64,000 nt of DNA from Cupriavidus necator N-1 (GTDB lineage Bacteria > Pseudomonadota > Gammaproteobacteria > Burkholderiales > Burkholderiaceae): contig NC_015723.1 in assembly GCF_000219215.1 (NCBI RefSeq), positions 186,001 through 250,000 of the forward strand, written 5' to 3'. Of the stretch, positions 24,920 through 34,584 are shown piece by piece (position 1 is the first letter of the stretch; the number at the start of each line of letters is the position of its first letter). The notes under the pieces were generated by a model. The model had not been told where the DNA came from. It did no database searches and saw only the letters and a list, made by a program, of their open reading frames with translations. The position numbers were made by a program, and so were the translations under genes.

Positions 24920-26119
24920 TCAGTCGCTGCCAAGCTGCAGCTTGTTCTTCTGCCGCTTCTCGATCGCGGCCTTGAGCAGCGCCGCACTGCGATAGATGCC
25001 GTGTGCGAACTTGCCATACGGCAGCGTCGCAAACAACGCCATCACCACGCCAAGGTGGACCGCCAGCAGCAGCGGCATCGCCGCCGTGCCGCGCCCGGCC
25101 AGCAACCCCAGCCCGGTGGCGCTGGTCAGCAGCAGCAGCGCGATAAAGCCGCGGTCCATCGGCCGCTGCCGGGCATCCCCATGCATCGGGTGCCGGCGCA
25201 GGTTCAGCCACATCAAGCCGGCCGGGCCCACCAGCAGGCCCACGCCGCCGGCGGTGCCCAGCAGCACTGGCAGGCTCATGACCGGATAGGGCGCATGCCA
25301 GCCCAGCAGATAGTGGTAGCCGGTCGCCACCACTGTCGATGCAAAGCACAGCATGAAGCCGTAGAACGTGAAATGGTGGAAGCGCCGCCGCGCCAGCGTG
25401 AAGCGGTCGCTGGCCTCGTTGCAGCCATCGCCGTGGCCGCCATCGAGGTAGGTGAGCGCCAGCACGTTCCGGGCCGCCTCTGCCACGGCGGGTGCCGATG
25501 CCGTACCGGCCGACACATCGCGCCAGAATCGGCGCACGCCCAGGCCAAGCGCAAGCACGGCAAAGGCGAACACCCCGCCGAACAGCGCCGCCAGCGTGTT
25601 GTGCGGGAATACCGCATAGAAGTTGCCGCGCGCATGCGTCTGCCACAGCGCGCCGCCCAGCGTGGCGGCCAGCACCAGGAACAACGCCAGCCCGAAGGCC
25701 AGCGCCACCGACACCGTGAGCCCGTTGCGCTGGTACAGCTTGCCCAGCGGCGCGGGCCATGCATACTCGCTATAGGTTTCCAGCCGCACCTTTGCCATCG
25801 CCTGCGGCACATTGACGCCGAAATCATGCGGCGGCGCGTACTGGCAGGCGTGGTAGCAGGCGCCGCAGTTGTGGCACAGGTTGGCCAGGTAGTTGACGTC
25901 GGCCTTGCCGAACTCCAGCCGGCGGGTCATGGCCGGGAACACCGCGCAGAAGCCTTCGCAGTAGCGGCAGGCATTGCAGATCTGCATCTGCCGGGCGACT
26001 TCGGCCTCATTGTCGGTTAACGGCAGCACGCGGATGATGCGGGATTGCGGCGCGGGCGTGGCAGCGTCCTGCCCGGCCAGTTGCGCGGCCTCGCGTGCCA
26101 GGGCCTCAAGCTTCTGCAT
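24920..26119 (-). CDS. tcuB: Tricarballylate utilisation protein B
   Basis: A 399-residue membrane protein that re-oxidises the flavin of TcuA and passes electrons to the quinone pool. It has two [4Fe-4S] motifs near the N-terminus: Cys48, 51, 54, 58 ([11 protein letters not shown]) and Cys82, 85, 88, 92 ([11 protein letters not shown]). About six hydrophobic helices with conserved histidines (for example FHHFTFYGF) follow, probably holding heme b. I use the ATG at 26119 ([11 protein letters not shown]), which overlaps the end of tcuA by 14 bases; the frame upstream is inside tcuA. Confidence 0.88.
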   Translation of the reverse strand: MQKLEALAREAAQLAGQDAATPAPQSRIIRVLPLTDNEAEVARQMQICNACRYCEGFCAVFPAMTRRLEFGKADVNYLANLCHNCGACYHACQYAPPHDFGVNVPQAMAKVRLETYSEYAWPAPLGKLYQRNGLTVSVALAFGLALFLVLAATLGGALWQTHARGNFYAVFPHNTLAALFGGVFAFAVLALGLGVRRFWRDVSAGTASAPAVAEAARNVLALTYLDGGHGDGCNEASDRFTLARRRFHHFTFYGFMLCFASTVVATGYHYLLGWHAPYPVMSLPVLLGTAGGVGLLVGPAGLMWLNLRRHPMHGDARQRPMDRGFIALLLLTSATGLGLLAGRGTAAMPLLLAVHLGVVMALFATLPYGKFAHGIYRSAALLKAAIEKRQKNKLQLGSD

Positions 26120-27515
26120 GGACGGCTCCCGTGTTGATGCCCGCCGCCAATGCAGCCTGCGTGCCCGCGATGCGCCCGAAGGCCGTGCCGATCGACATGC
26201 CGACACCGGCGGTGTATCCCTTGCCGAGCACGTTGCCGGCCATCATTTCTCCTGCCACGAACAGATTCCCGCTTGGCTTGCCGCCAAAGTGCACCTGGGC
26301 GCAGTCGTTGACCTTGAGCCCCAGGTAAGTGAAGGTGATGCCCGGCCGCAGCGCGTAGCCGTAGAACGGCGCCTGGTCGAGCGGCCTGGCCCAATGCGTC
26401 TTGGCCGGTGCCAGGCCTTCGGTGTGGCAGTCGTCCAGCGCGGTATGGTCGAAGGTGCCGACGCGGCACGCCGCGTTGTGGTCCTGCACCGTGCGCACGA
26501 ACTGCGCTTCCGGCAGCCCCAGCTTGCGTGCGAGTTCGGGCAGCGTGTCGGCCTTCTCGCCGGGAAACACCGGCGGCATGAAGCGGCCGATGGCCTGGCT
26601 GTCGATGATCGAATAGCCGATCTGCCCGGGCTGCTGCGCCACCAGCCGGCCCCAGATGGCGTAGCGCTTGGGCCAGAAGTCCTCGCCCTCGTCGTAGAAG
26701 CGCACGGCGTCGCAATTGACCACGATGCCCAGCGACACGCAATCGATGCGCGTGCAGATGCCGCCGTCGTACAGCGGCGCGCGCGCGTCGATGGCAACGC
26801 AGTGCGATTGCGACGGGTCGCCGATGGTATCGGCGCCGGCGTCGATCATGTGCCGCAGCAGCACGCCCTGGTTGAAGCGCGTGCCGCGGATCAGGAAGTT
26901 GTCGGCGGGCCATTCGCCACGTTCGTTCTGGCCCCAGGCTTCGCGCAGCCATTCGCGGTTGGATTCGAAGCCGCCCGCGGCCAGCACGCAGGTGCGCGCC
27001 GTGAAGCGCTGGCTGCCGCTGCGCGCGGCGACGAAGCGGTCGCCGTCCAGCTCGATCGTATCCACCGGGGTTTCATAGCGGACCTGCACGCCCATCGCTT
27101 CGGCGCTGCGGTAGTACGCGTTGACCAGCGCCTTGCCGCCACCCATGAAGAAGGCGTTGGTGCGCGCCACGTGCAGCGCACCCGACAGCGGCGGCTGGAA
27201 GCGCACGCCGTGCCTGCGCATCCACGGCCGGCACGTCGATGACGCGCGGATCACCAGCCGCGCCAGGTTTTCGTCGGTGATGCCGCCGGTGACCTTGAGC
27301 AGGTCCTGCCAGTACTCTTCCTCGGGATAGGCATCGACCAGCACGTCTTGCGGCGCGTCGTGCATGCAGCGCAGGTTGCGCGTGTGCTGGGAGTTGCCGC
27401 CGCGCCAGGCGCGCGGTGCGGATTCGAGCAGCAGCACCGAGGCCCCGGCTTCGCGCGCCATCAGCGCCGCGCACAGGGCCGCGTTGCCGCCGCCAATTAC
27501 CAATACGTCGACCAT
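26106..27515 (-). CDS. tcuA: FAD-dependent tricarballylate dehydrogenase
   Basis: A 469-residue flavoprotein of the fumarate reductase/succinate dehydrogenase type, oxidising tricarballylate to cis-aconitate. It has the FAD motif [20 protein letters not shown] at residues 4-23, the conserved [12 protein letters not shown], a second nucleotide-binding stretch ([19 protein letters not shown]) and a C-terminal FAD segment ([19 protein letters not shown]). The gene order regulator-tcuA-tcuB matches known tcu loci, but the carrier TcuC is missing and Bug proteins flank the locus instead. The true substrate could be another tricarboxylate. Confidence 0.85.
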   Translation of the reverse strand: MVDVLVIGGGNAALCAALMAREAGASVLLLESAPRAWRGGNSQHTRNLRCMHDAPQDVLVDAYPEEEYWQDLLKVTGGITDENLARLVIRASSTCRPWMRRHGVRFQPPLSGALHVARTNAFFMGGGKALVNAYYRSAEAMGVQVRYETPVDTIELDGDRFVAARSGSQRFTARTCVLAAGGFESNREWLREAWGQNERGEWPADNFLIRGTRFNQGVLLRHMIDAGADTIGDPSQSHCVAIDARAPLYDGGICTRIDCVSLGIVVNCDAVRFYDEGEDFWPKRYAIWGRLVAQQPGQIGYSIIDSQAIGRFMPPVFPGEKADTLPELARKLGLPEAQFVRTVQDHNAACRVGTFDHTALDDCHTEGLAPAKTHWARPLDQAPFYGYALRPGITFTYLGLKVNDCAQVHFGGKPSGNLFVAGEMMAGNVLGKGYTAGVGMSIGTAFGRIAGTQAALAAGINTGAVHAEA

Positions 27516-27626
27516 AGGGATTGTCTCCTTGCAGGCGCCATCTTGGCGGGCAAGGCGGGCGGGCGCCAGCAGGGGCGCGGCAAGGGGGCTTCAGTTTTCG
27601 TGAAGCCCGGCCAGGGCGACGCGGGC

Positions 27627-28553
27627 TCAGCGTGGGCGCAACGTGGCGCCGGGCCAGCGCCCCTCGCGCACCAGCGTGGTGGCGACGTCGGCCAGCACCA
27701 CGCGCGCGGCCAGGCCCGCCGGCGACAGTTCATCGTCGGACAGGCTGACCAGCAGGTTGGGCCGCGTGGCGCCGTCGTCGGTGACCAGTATGCTGCGGTA
27801 GGGCGTGCCATGGCTGCGCGCAAGCGCCGCACCCGGCTGGATGGTGGCGCCCAGGCCACCGCGCACGGCATCCATCAGGATCGCCAGCCCGTCGATCTCC
27901 GCCACCACCTGGGGCTCGCGCTTCGCCTGGCGAAAGCAGGCGGCGACCAGCGCGCGCAGTCCATGCGAGCCGCTGGGCAGGATCAGCGGCAGCTTGCCCA
28001 GTGCCGCCACCGAGGTCTGCTCGCCGCGCGGCATGCCGGCCAGCCCCTCGGCGCCGATCACGAACAGGCGCTCATCAAGCAGCGGCAGCACGCTCCAGCG
28101 CTGTGCGGGCTCCTCGCTGAACAGCACCGCCAGGTCGATCTGGCGCGCGCTCAGCATCGTGCCGAGGTAGCCGGACAGGCTCTCCACCATGCGCAGCCGC
28201 ACGTCGGGGTAGCGCTCGCGCATGGCCTGCATGAAGGGCAGCGCCAGCACCGCGGCGGTGCTGGGCGGCAGGCCCACGCTGACATGGCCCGACAGGCGCG
28301 CCTGCCGCGCGGCCAGCGCGGCATCGTCGATATGGCGCAGCGCTAGCTGGGCCTGGCGCCAGAAGGCCAGCCCGGCATCGGTGGCGACCACGCCGGTGGA
28401 GGTGCGCTGCAGCAGCCGCGTCGACAGCTCGCTCTCCAGCCGGCTGATCTGCTGGCTCAGCGCGGACGTGACCACGCCCAGCTCCAGCGCCGCCTTGCCC
28501 ATGCTGCCATGCTCGATCACGCTGACGAAGTAGCGCAGTTGCCTCAGTTCCAT
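27627..28553 (-). CDS. LysR regulator of the tcu genes
   Basis: A 308-residue LysR-type regulator with an N-terminal helix-turn-helix (LRQLRYFVSVIEHGSMGKAA, then VTSALSQQISRLE) and a substrate-binding domain. Its place directly upstream of tcuA in the same direction, with a divergent Bug gene beyond, fits the known TcuR role of activating tcu genes. I use the ATG at 28553 (MELRQLRYF); the seven residues further upstream are unlikely. The 199-base gap to the Bug gene should hold both promoters. Confidence 0.85.
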   Translation of the reverse strand: MELRQLRYFVSVIEHGSMGKAALELGVVTSALSQQISRLESELSTRLLQRTSTGVVATDAGLAFWRQAQLALRHIDDAALAARQARLSGHVSVGLPPSTAAVLALPFMQAMRERYPDVRLRMVESLSGYLGTMLSARQIDLAVLFSEEPAQRWSVLPLLDERLFVIGAEGLAGMPRGEQTSVAALGKLPLILPSGSHGLRALVAACFRQAKREPQVVAEIDGLAILMDAVRGGLGATIQPGAALARSHGTPYRSILVTDDGATRPNLLVSLSDDELSPAGLAARVVLADVATTLVREGRWPGATLRPR

Positions 28554-28752
28554 GTCGCGTCCCCGTTGCCGCAATTTGCCCGCATGGTAGCGGAAAACCT
28601 GCCGCAGTTCACGAATCCTGAAGACCCCTTAACGCCCGCCCGATGGCGCGCTTGCCAGCGGCTGCGTAGAGTCGCACCGGTCAGAAACGGGCGGAAGCAA
28701 CGCTACGCAGCCGCCATTCCATAACAACATGACTTCCCGCAAAGGAGACTGC

Positions 28753-29739
28753 ATGACAACCGTTTCGCGCATGCGCCGCGCCGTGGTGGCCGGCCTCGCC
28801 GGTACCGCTGTGCTGGGCGCGCCCGCCGCGTTCGCCGCGGACAACTGGCCAACCAAGCCGATCACCCTGGTAGTGCCCTTCGCCAGCGGCGGCACCACTG
28901 ACATCCTCGCCCGCACCATCGGCCAGAAGCTGGGCGAGGCGCTGCAGCAGCCGGTGGTGGTGGACAACCGCCCCGGCGCCGGCGGCACCCTCGGCGCGGC
29001 CAACGTGGCGCGCGCGCCGGCCGACGGCTACACCTTCCTGCTGGCCACCGTCGCCCACACCATGGCGCCGGCCATCCACAAAAGCCTGCCCTACGAGTTC
29101 ACGCGCGACCTCGATCCGGTGGGCCTGGTGGCGCTGACGCCCAATGTTCTGGTGGTCAATCCTGCGATCCCGGTGAAGTCCGTGTCCGACCTGATCGCCT
29201 ATATCAAGGCGCATCCCGGCAAGGTCAACTACGGCTCGGCCGGCATCGGCAGCACCGAGCACCTGTCCGGCGAGCTGTTTCGCGCGCTGACCGGCACCGA
29301 CATTGCGCATGTGCCGTATAAGGGCGGCGCGCCGATGATGACCGACCTGATCGCAGGCCAGATCCAAATGGCGATCGAGACCAGCCCGTCGGCGTCGCAA
29401 CACGTGCGCAGCGGCAAAGTGCGGGCGCTGGCGGTCACCACCGCGAAGCGTTCCGCCGCCTATCCCGGCGTGCCGACGCTGGCGGAAAGCGGCGTCAGGG
29501 GCTACGAAGTCACCACGTGGTTCGCGCTGATGGCGCCGCGCGGCACGCCCGCGGCGATCGAGCAGCGTGTCTCGGCGGAGCTGGGCAAGCTGCTGAAGGC
29601 GCCGGAGGTGCAGAAGCGGTTTGACGAGCAGGGCGTGACCGCCGGCGACATGACGCCAACGCAGCTTGCTGCCTTTATCCGCGCCGAGACCGACAAGTGG
29701 GCCAAGGTCGCGCGGGATTCGGGGGCGAAAGCGGAATAA
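28753..29739 (+). CDS. Bug-family periplasmic binding protein
   Basis: A 328-residue Bug protein, close in sequence to the one at 23812: PTKPITLVVPFASGGTTDIL, VVDNRPGAGGTLGAANVARA, ADGYTFLLATVAH. The ATG at 28753 has a clear AAAGGAG seven bases before it; an ATG at 28729 is less likely. The signal peptide is cut after AAFA. Divergent from the LysR gene, it probably captures the tricarboxylate that TcuAB oxidise. Membrane subunits must be encoded elsewhere. Confidence 0.87.
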   Translation: MTTVSRMRRAVVAGLAGTAVLGAPAAFAADNWPTKPITLVVPFASGGTTDILARTIGQKLGEALQQPVVVDNRPGAGGTLGAANVARAPADGYTFLLATVAHTMAPAIHKSLPYEFTRDLDPVGLVALTPNVLVVNPAIPVKSVSDLIAYIKAHPGKVNYGSAGIGSTEHLSGELFRALTGTDIAHVPYKGGAPMMTDLIAGQIQMAIETSPSASQHVRSGKVRALAVTTAKRSAAYPGVPTLAESGVRGYEVTTWFALMAPRGTPAAIEQRVSAELGKLLKAPEVQKRFDEQGVTAGDMTPTQLAAFIRAETDKWAKVARDSGAKAE

Positions 29740-29891
29740 CGGCCTCGCTCACAGGAGCGGCGCTGGCGTTACAGAAGGAGATTGTGCAGGAGCGGCTGCG
29801 GCAGCCGACCGGCCGCCAGAACAGGGGCTGAACACCCCTTGCCGGCCAGGGTCCAATGGATGTCGCCAGCCTGAATACGGAGGAACCCACC

Positions 29892-31070
29892 ATGCATGAC
29901 CTTTCCTTCGTTCACGCTGACGCGGCCCACGTCGAGTGGCAGGTCGCGCTGGCAGACTGCCAGCGCCAGCTGGACACGCAGGATTTCCTGCGCCAGGCGA
30001 AGGCAGACAACGCGCCGCCGCTCACGCTCGGCTGGTGCTACCTGAGCGACTACTACGCGCTGGCCGCCGAGGCCATCCTTGCCGCGCTGCAGCAGAACTG
30101 GCCCGGCGTGTCCTGGGTCGGCACGGTCGGCCTGGGCGTATCCGCCAGCGGCAAGGAGTATTTCGACGAGCCGGCCATGGTGCTGATGGCGGCGCCTTTT
30201 CCGCGCGATGCCTTCCAGCTGTTTTCGGGGCGCCAGCCCTTGCCGTCGGCGTCTTCCGGCTTCGTTCCCCATACCGCGCTGGTGCATGCCGAGGGCAGTA
30301 CGCCGGATGTGCAGGACCTGTTGCATGAGCTGAGCGCACGCACGGCCACCGGTTACCTGTTCGGCGGCTTGTCGTCGGCCCGCAACCGTACCTTGCATAT
30401 TGCCGATGGCGTGTTTTCCGGTGGGTTGTCGGGCGTGCTGTTCGGCCCCGAAATCGAACTGGTCTCCCGCGTCACGCAGGGCTGCCAGCCGATCGGGCCG
30501 GTGCGCGCCGTGACGCGCAGCGATCACAACCTCCTGTTCGAGCTGGACGGCAAGCCGGCCCTGGATTGCATCCTGCATGACCTGGGCGTCGAGCGCGACG
30601 CCCAGGTGGAGACCATGGCGGAGGCGCTGTCCGGAACGCTGGCCGGCTTGAATTCAGCCGCCGACGATGCTCCGGTGCTGCCCGGCAGGTTCGGCTCGGA
30701 CACGCTGGTGCGCCACCTGATCGGCCTGGACGTGCAGCATCGCATGCTGGCGCTGGCCGACATGGTCGAGCCCGGCATGCGGCTGGCTTTCTGCATGCGC
30801 AATGCCGACGCGGCGCGCGCGGACCTGGTGCGCGTCGCCACCGAGATTCGCACAGAGATCGAACGCGGCGGCAGCCGCGCACGTGGCGCGCTCTACATCA
30901 GTTGCTCAGGCCGGGGCGGGCCGCATTTCGGCGCGCCGCATGCCGAGTTGCAAACCGTACGCCGCGCGCTTGGCGACCTGCCGCTGGCTGGTTTCTTTGC
31001 CGGCGGCGAGATCGCAAGGGATCACCTCTATGGCTATACGGGGGTGCTGACGGTATTCACCGGCCATTGA
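29892..31070 (+). CDS. FIST-domain sensor protein
   Basis: A 392-residue protein with FIST N- and C-terminal domains. Indicators are LGWCYLSDYYALAAEAILAA, the WVGTVGLGVSASGKEYFDEP stretch and the conserved C-terminal GALYISCSGRGGPHFG... FFAGGEIARDHLYGYTGVL. FIST domains are thought to bind small ligands such as amino acids and are often joined to signalling domains; here none is attached. There is no signal peptide. GGAGGA before 29892 decides the start over an ATG at 29856. Its stop is one base from that of the convergent synthase gene. Confidence 0.82.
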   Translation: MHDLSFVHADAAHVEWQVALADCQRQLDTQDFLRQAKADNAPPLTLGWCYLSDYYALAAEAILAALQQNWPGVSWVGTVGLGVSASGKEYFDEPAMVLMAAPFPRDAFQLFSGRQPLPSASSGFVPHTALVHAEGSTPDVQDLLHELSARTATGYLFGGLSSARNRTLHIADGVFSGGLSGVLFGPEIELVSRVTQGCQPIGPVRAVTRSDHNLLFELDGKPALDCILHDLGVERDAQVETMAEALSGTLAGLNSAADDAPVLPGRFGSDTLVRHLIGLDVQHRMLALADMVEPGMRLAFCMRNADAARADLVRVATEIRTEIERGGSRARGALYISCSGRGGPHFGAPHAELQTVRRALGDLPLAGFFAGGEIARDHLYGYTGVLTVFTGH

Positions 31071-31071
31071 A

Positions 31072-32118
31072 TCAGCGAATGACAGCATCGATGTTGCGCA
31101 TCTGGCGCGCAAACCAGATGCGCAACAGGCTGTTCGACGGCACCATCGGCAGCGAACACGCAATGATCCGATATACCTTGCTGCGCTGCAGCCGGGATGT
31201 CTTTGCCGGGTCCAGCCAGTCGTCGTTGCGCACCAGGAGCAGCAGGGTCTCCATGCCGATAAGGACGGGCCACAGGCAAGCCAGCCGCAGCCGGATAAAG
31301 TGCGGGGGAATGGCAAGCGTGTAGGCCATCGCCTCGTGAAAGTGGTCCAGCGTGTCGTGCACGAGTTCGAGCATCAAGGCCCGCGCGCGCAGCGAGGCGT
31401 CCGGGAGCAGGAGATCCTGCGGGCTCAAGCCATGCTGGTGCAGCATCGTCGCCGGAAGATAGCAGCGCCCGATGCGCAGGTCCTTGCCGCAGTCCCGCAG
31501 GACATTGGTCATCTGCAAGGCCTTCCCGAAGCGGACCCCGCGGCGCAGCATGGCGTCGGGCACGCGGATTGCGCCGGGCACATGGGCGGCAGTCATGCTG
31601 GTCCAGAATTCGCCGACGCATCCGGCGACCAGGTACGTGTAACGGTCAAGCGCTTCCGGTTCGCCAAGCGCGACGATGCGGCCGGCGTGTTCATCGGGGA
31701 ACGTTCGCAGGTCGAATTCCATGCCCTCGGTCAGGGTCGACACGATCTGCCGTACCGCTTGCTGGTCGTCCGGCTCCAGCTGCGCCAGCAGCGCCAGCGC
31801 GGGGCCCAGTGACTGGAGCAGGATGCGCTCATCCGACTGTTCCTGCCGGCCTGCCACCTCGGTTGCGATGCTGTCGGCCAGCGCTGAGTCTGCTGTGGCA
31901 CCGTTGACCTGGTCGCGCAACGACAACAGCAGCGTCAGCCGCCGTTGTGGCGGGATCAGCGAGGTATCGGCAATCGTGTCGGCGGCGCGCGCCAGCAGAT
32001 AGGCCAGGCCGACCGGATCGCGCATATGGACAGGCAGCACGCGCAGCGTCAGATAGAACGAACGCGAGACGCCTTTGAGCAGCGGACCGAGGAGGAACGC
32101 CCGGCTGGGGTCGCGCAT
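31072..32118 (-). CDS. Squalene/phytoene synthase-like enzyme
   Basis: A 348-residue trans-prenyltransferase of the squalene/phytoene synthase family, which joins two C15 or C20 prenyl diphosphates head to head. Both Asp-rich motifs are present: DTIAD (about residue 47) and DCGKD (about 210, within LQMTNVLRDCGKDLRIGRCYLP). GVSRSFYLTLRVLP and YLVAGCVGEFWTSM look closer to the eukaryote-type squalene synthase than to the hopanoid enzymes HpnC/HpnD. There is no C-terminal membrane anchor and no cyclase, desaturase or HpnE gene nearby, so the product cannot be named. Confidence 0.8.
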   Translation of the reverse strand: MRDPSRAFLLGPLLKGVSRSFYLTLRVLPVHMRDPVGLAYLLARAADTIADTSLIPPQRRLTLLLSLRDQVNGATADSALADSIATEVAGRQEQSDERILLQSLGPALALLAQLEPDDQQAVRQIVSTLTEGMEFDLRTFPDEHAGRIVALGEPEALDRYTYLVAGCVGEFWTSMTAAHVPGAIRVPDAMLRRGVRFGKALQMTNVLRDCGKDLRIGRCYLPATMLHQHGLSPQDLLLPDASLRARALMLELVHDTLDHFHEAMAYTLAIPPHFIRLRLACLWPVLIGMETLLLLVRNDDWLDPAKTSRLQRSKVYRIIACSLPMVPSNSLLRIWFARQMRNIDAVIR

Positions 32119-32229
32119 GGCTGGTGTCCTGTTCCCTGAGAGGTTTGCGAAAGTGACATTGCCCGGGTGGCCGTCAGGCCGGGCCCGGGCATTGTACCTT
32201 CGGCGCCAGGGGCAGGTTGCAGGCCCTGG

Positions 32230-32886
32230 TCAGGGCGAGTCTTTGCCGAGATAACGCTCGAACCACTGCGCCGCCAGGCGAGCGACCGATTCCAGCGCGC
32301 CGGGCTCCTCGAACAAATGGGAAGCGCCGGGCACGATCACCAGCTTCTTGGTGCATGTCAGCTGGGCATAGGCCGACTCATTGCGTTCCAGCACGCTCAG
32401 ATCCAGCCCGCCGATGATCAGCATGGTGGGCGCAAGCAGCTTGGCAAGGGCGTCGGGGCCCGCCAGGTCGACCCGGCCCCCGCGCGAAACGACGGCGTGT
32501 ATTGGGATGGGCGACTGGCACGCGGCACGGATCGACGCGGCGCCACCAACGCTGGCGCCGAAGTAGCCGAACCGCTGTGGCACGGCTTGCTGCCGCGCCA
32601 CCCAGCTGGTCGCCTGCGCCAGCCGTGTCGCCAGGAGCTCGACGTCGAAGCGGATGGCCTGCACCTGGTCTTCCTCGGGCAGGAGCAGGTCCATCAGCAG
32701 CGTTGCCATGCCGCAGCGATTGAGCTCCGCGGCCACATATCGATTGCGCGGGCTAAGCCGGGAACTGCCCGTGCCGTGCGCAAACAATACCAATGCGACT
32801 GCGCCAGGTGGCAACGTGAGTATGCCTTGCAGGTCCACGCCGCCGGCGGGGATCACAACCTCGATGGCTTCTGAATTGCTCCGCAT
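32230..32886 (-). CDS. Alpha/beta hydrolase (dienelactone hydrolase-like)
   Basis: A 218-residue alpha/beta hydrolase. The oxyanion segment is VLFAHGTGSSRLSPRN, the nucleophile Ser112 is in GASVGG, and the acid and base are probably the Asp in GGLDLSV and the His in GASHLFEEPG. I start at 32886 (MRSNSEAIE) because GGAGGA precedes it; a frame upstream to 32943 is open. Similar proteins often occur beside phosphoribosyltransferase genes; none is present here. It is divergent from the SixA-type gene across 157 bases. Substrate unknown. Confidence 0.78.
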   Translation of the reverse strand: MRSNSEAIEVVIPAGGVDLQGILTLPPGAVALVLFAHGTGSSRLSPRNRYVAAELNRCGMATLLMDLLLPEEDQVQAIRFDVELLATRLAQATSWVARQQAVPQRFGYFGASVGGAASIRAACQSPIPIHAVVSRGGRVDLAGPDALAKLLAPTMLIIGGLDLSVLERNESAYAQLTCTKKLVIVPGASHLFEEPGALESVARLAAQWFERYLGKDSP

Positions 32887-33043
32887 GGCGCAGTCCTCCG
32901 ACAGGTGGTGCGTTGACGTGCATCGCGTTGCAATCGCGCCCATCCAAGTCCACTATAGGGCGGGCGTGGCGGCGAGGCCAGTCGCCGTGTGCAGGTCTCC
33001 TGACGCGCGCAATCGACATCATTCCTTTGGATCAGGAGGAAAC

Positions 33044-33529
33044 ATGAAGACCCTGTTTCTCGTCCGGCATGCCAAGTCAAGTAAAGATGATCCCTCCTTG
33101 CCCGACCGTGAGCGCCCCCTGAATGACCGGGGCCGGCAAGACGCCCCGGAAATGGGCAAGCGCCTGGCCGAGCGCAAGCTGAAGCCCGACCTGCTCCTGT
33201 CGAGTCCGGCCCTGCGTGCGCTGACGACAGCGCAACTGATCGCCGACGAGCTCGGCTATGCACGCAAGGACATCGCGCTCGATGACCAGCTGTACGCCAC
33301 CAGCGCGGAGGAGTTGCTGGCCGTCGTTCGTGCGCTCGACAAGAAGCTCGATTGCGTGATGCTGTTCGGTCACAACCCCGAGTTCACCGACTTCGCGCAT
33401 CGCTTGTCGGACGAGATTACCGACATGCCGACCTGCGCCGTCGCCAGATTCAGCTTCGACACAAAGGCGTGGGAGGATGTCGGCGAAATCACCCCCTCGA
33501 AAGTCACGCTGGAATCGCCGAAGGAGTAA
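33044..33529 (+). CDS. sixA: SixA-type histidine phosphatase
   Basis: A 161-residue member of the histidine phosphatase superfamily. The phospho-accepting RHA motif is at residues 8-10 (LFLVRHAKS), and the second catalytic His is in LFGHNPEFTDF. Short length and RPLNDRGRQDAPEMGKRLAER match SixA, which removes phosphate from histidine-phosphorylated proteins such as phosphorelay or PTS components. CAGGAGGAA before 33044 is a strong ribosome binding site. Confidence 0.85.
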   Translation: MKTLFLVRHAKSSKDDPSLPDRERPLNDRGRQDAPEMGKRLAERKLKPDLLLSSPALRALTTAQLIADELGYARKDIALDDQLYATSAEELLAVVRALDKKLDCVMLFGHNPEFTDFAHRLSDEITDMPTCAVARFSFDTKAWEDVGEITPSKVTLESPKE

Positions 33530-33571
33530 TCCGATGCCGGCCGCCGTCGGCGTGACAGTGATATATCCGGC

Positions 33572-33600
33572 TTGACCATACGGGGCGAAGCGATAAGAAT
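33572..33600 (+). promoter_or_regulatory. Candidate sigma-70 promoter of the LysR gene at 33655
   Basis: TTGACC (33572-33577) and AAGAAT (33595-33600) stand 17 bases apart, which would give a leader of about 48 nt. Match is 5/6 and 4/6. Confidence 0.4.
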
Positions 33601-33654
33601 TTGTGATCGCAGGCGAAAGCCTGCCCTCACGCTTCTCTACGCTTCGTCCCACCC

Positions 33655-34581
33655 ATGATCCCACCCGTCAGCACCCTCCACGGCCGCCTGAAAATGCAGC
33701 ACCTGCGCCTGCTGCTGGCGGTGGAGGAGCGCGGTTCGCTGCGCCAGGCCGCCGAGGCGCTGACGCTGACGCAGCCCGCGGTCAGCAAGATGCTGCAGGA
33801 CATGGAAGACCTGCTCGGCGTGCCGCTGTTCGAGCGCCATGCGCGCGGGCTGCGGGCCACGCGCTTCGGGCTGGCGGCCACGCGCTATGCCCGGCTGGTG
33901 TTTGCCGACATGGGCGGGCTGCGCGATGAACTGGTGGCGCTGGAGTCCGGCAAGATCGGGCGCGTGCGGGTCGGGGCGGTGATGGCGCCCACGCCGGGGC
34001 TGCTTGCCGATGTGATCCGGCGGCTCAATCGCGATCATCCGCGGCTGGAAGTGGCGGTGCACGTGGAGACCAGCGATGTGCTGATGCCGCAGCTTGAGCG
34101 CGACCAGCTCGATATCGTGCTGGGGCGCGTGCCGGATGGCTGGGACAGCAGCGGGCTGGAATTCGAGCAGCTGGGCGACGAGGGCCTGGCCATCGTGGTC
34201 GGGCCGCAGCACCCGCTGGCGCGGCGCCGCAAGCTGTCGTTCGAGGAACTGACGGGCTACCCGTGGATCATGCAGCCGCGCCCCAGCCCGATGCGCGCGC
34301 TGATCGACCGCTCGTTCGAGGATGCCGGCGTGCCGGCGCCGCCGTCGACCATCGAGACGGCGGCGGTGCTGATGACCACGTCATTGCTGGCGGACAGCGA
34401 ACTGATTGCGGTGCTGCCGGAGTCGGTCGCCGCCTACTACGGCCGGCTTGGCGCGCTGGCGGTACTGCCGCTGCCCCTGCCGCGCAAGCTCGGGCCCTAT
34501 GGCATCGTCACGCGGCGGGGCCGCCCGCCGACGGCATCGATGAGCCTGCTGATCGATGCGTTGCGGGCGTTGTCGAGGTGA
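33655..34581 (+). CDS. LysR regulator, GbpR-like
   Basis: A 308-residue LysR regulator whose N-terminus starts with a short lead (STLHGRLKMQHLRLLLAV) before the helix-turn-helix GSLRQAAEALTLTQPAVSKML. The same layout occurs in the regulators at 37234 and 43881, and matches what I recall of GbpR, which controls sugar-acid genes. The effector domain is typical. It is convergent with the semialdehyde dehydrogenase gene (4 bases between stops), so it is likely to control that island. Confidence 0.85.
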   Translation: MIPPVSTLHGRLKMQHLRLLLAVEERGSLRQAAEALTLTQPAVSKMLQDMEDLLGVPLFERHARGLRATRFGLAATRYARLVFADMGGLRDELVALESGKIGRVRVGAVMAPTPGLLADVIRRLNRDHPRLEVAVHVETSDVLMPQLERDQLDIVLGRVPDGWDSSGLEFEQLGDEGLAIVVGPQHPLARRRKLSFEELTGYPWIMQPRPSPMRALIDRSFEDAGVPAPPSTIETAAVLMTTSLLADSELIAVLPESVAAYYGRLGALAVLPLPLPRKLGPYGIVTRRGRPPTASMSLLIDALRALSR

Positions 34582-34584
34582 GCC

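Noticed and set aside
24884..26020. 378-codon open frame on the plus strand
   Set aside because: Antisense to tcuB, whose iron-sulfur cysteines are unmistakable.
32158..32193. GC-rich imperfect hairpin before the synthase gene as a terminator
   Set aside because: TGCCCGGG pairs with CCCGGGCA around inner mismatches, but no T run follows on either strand.
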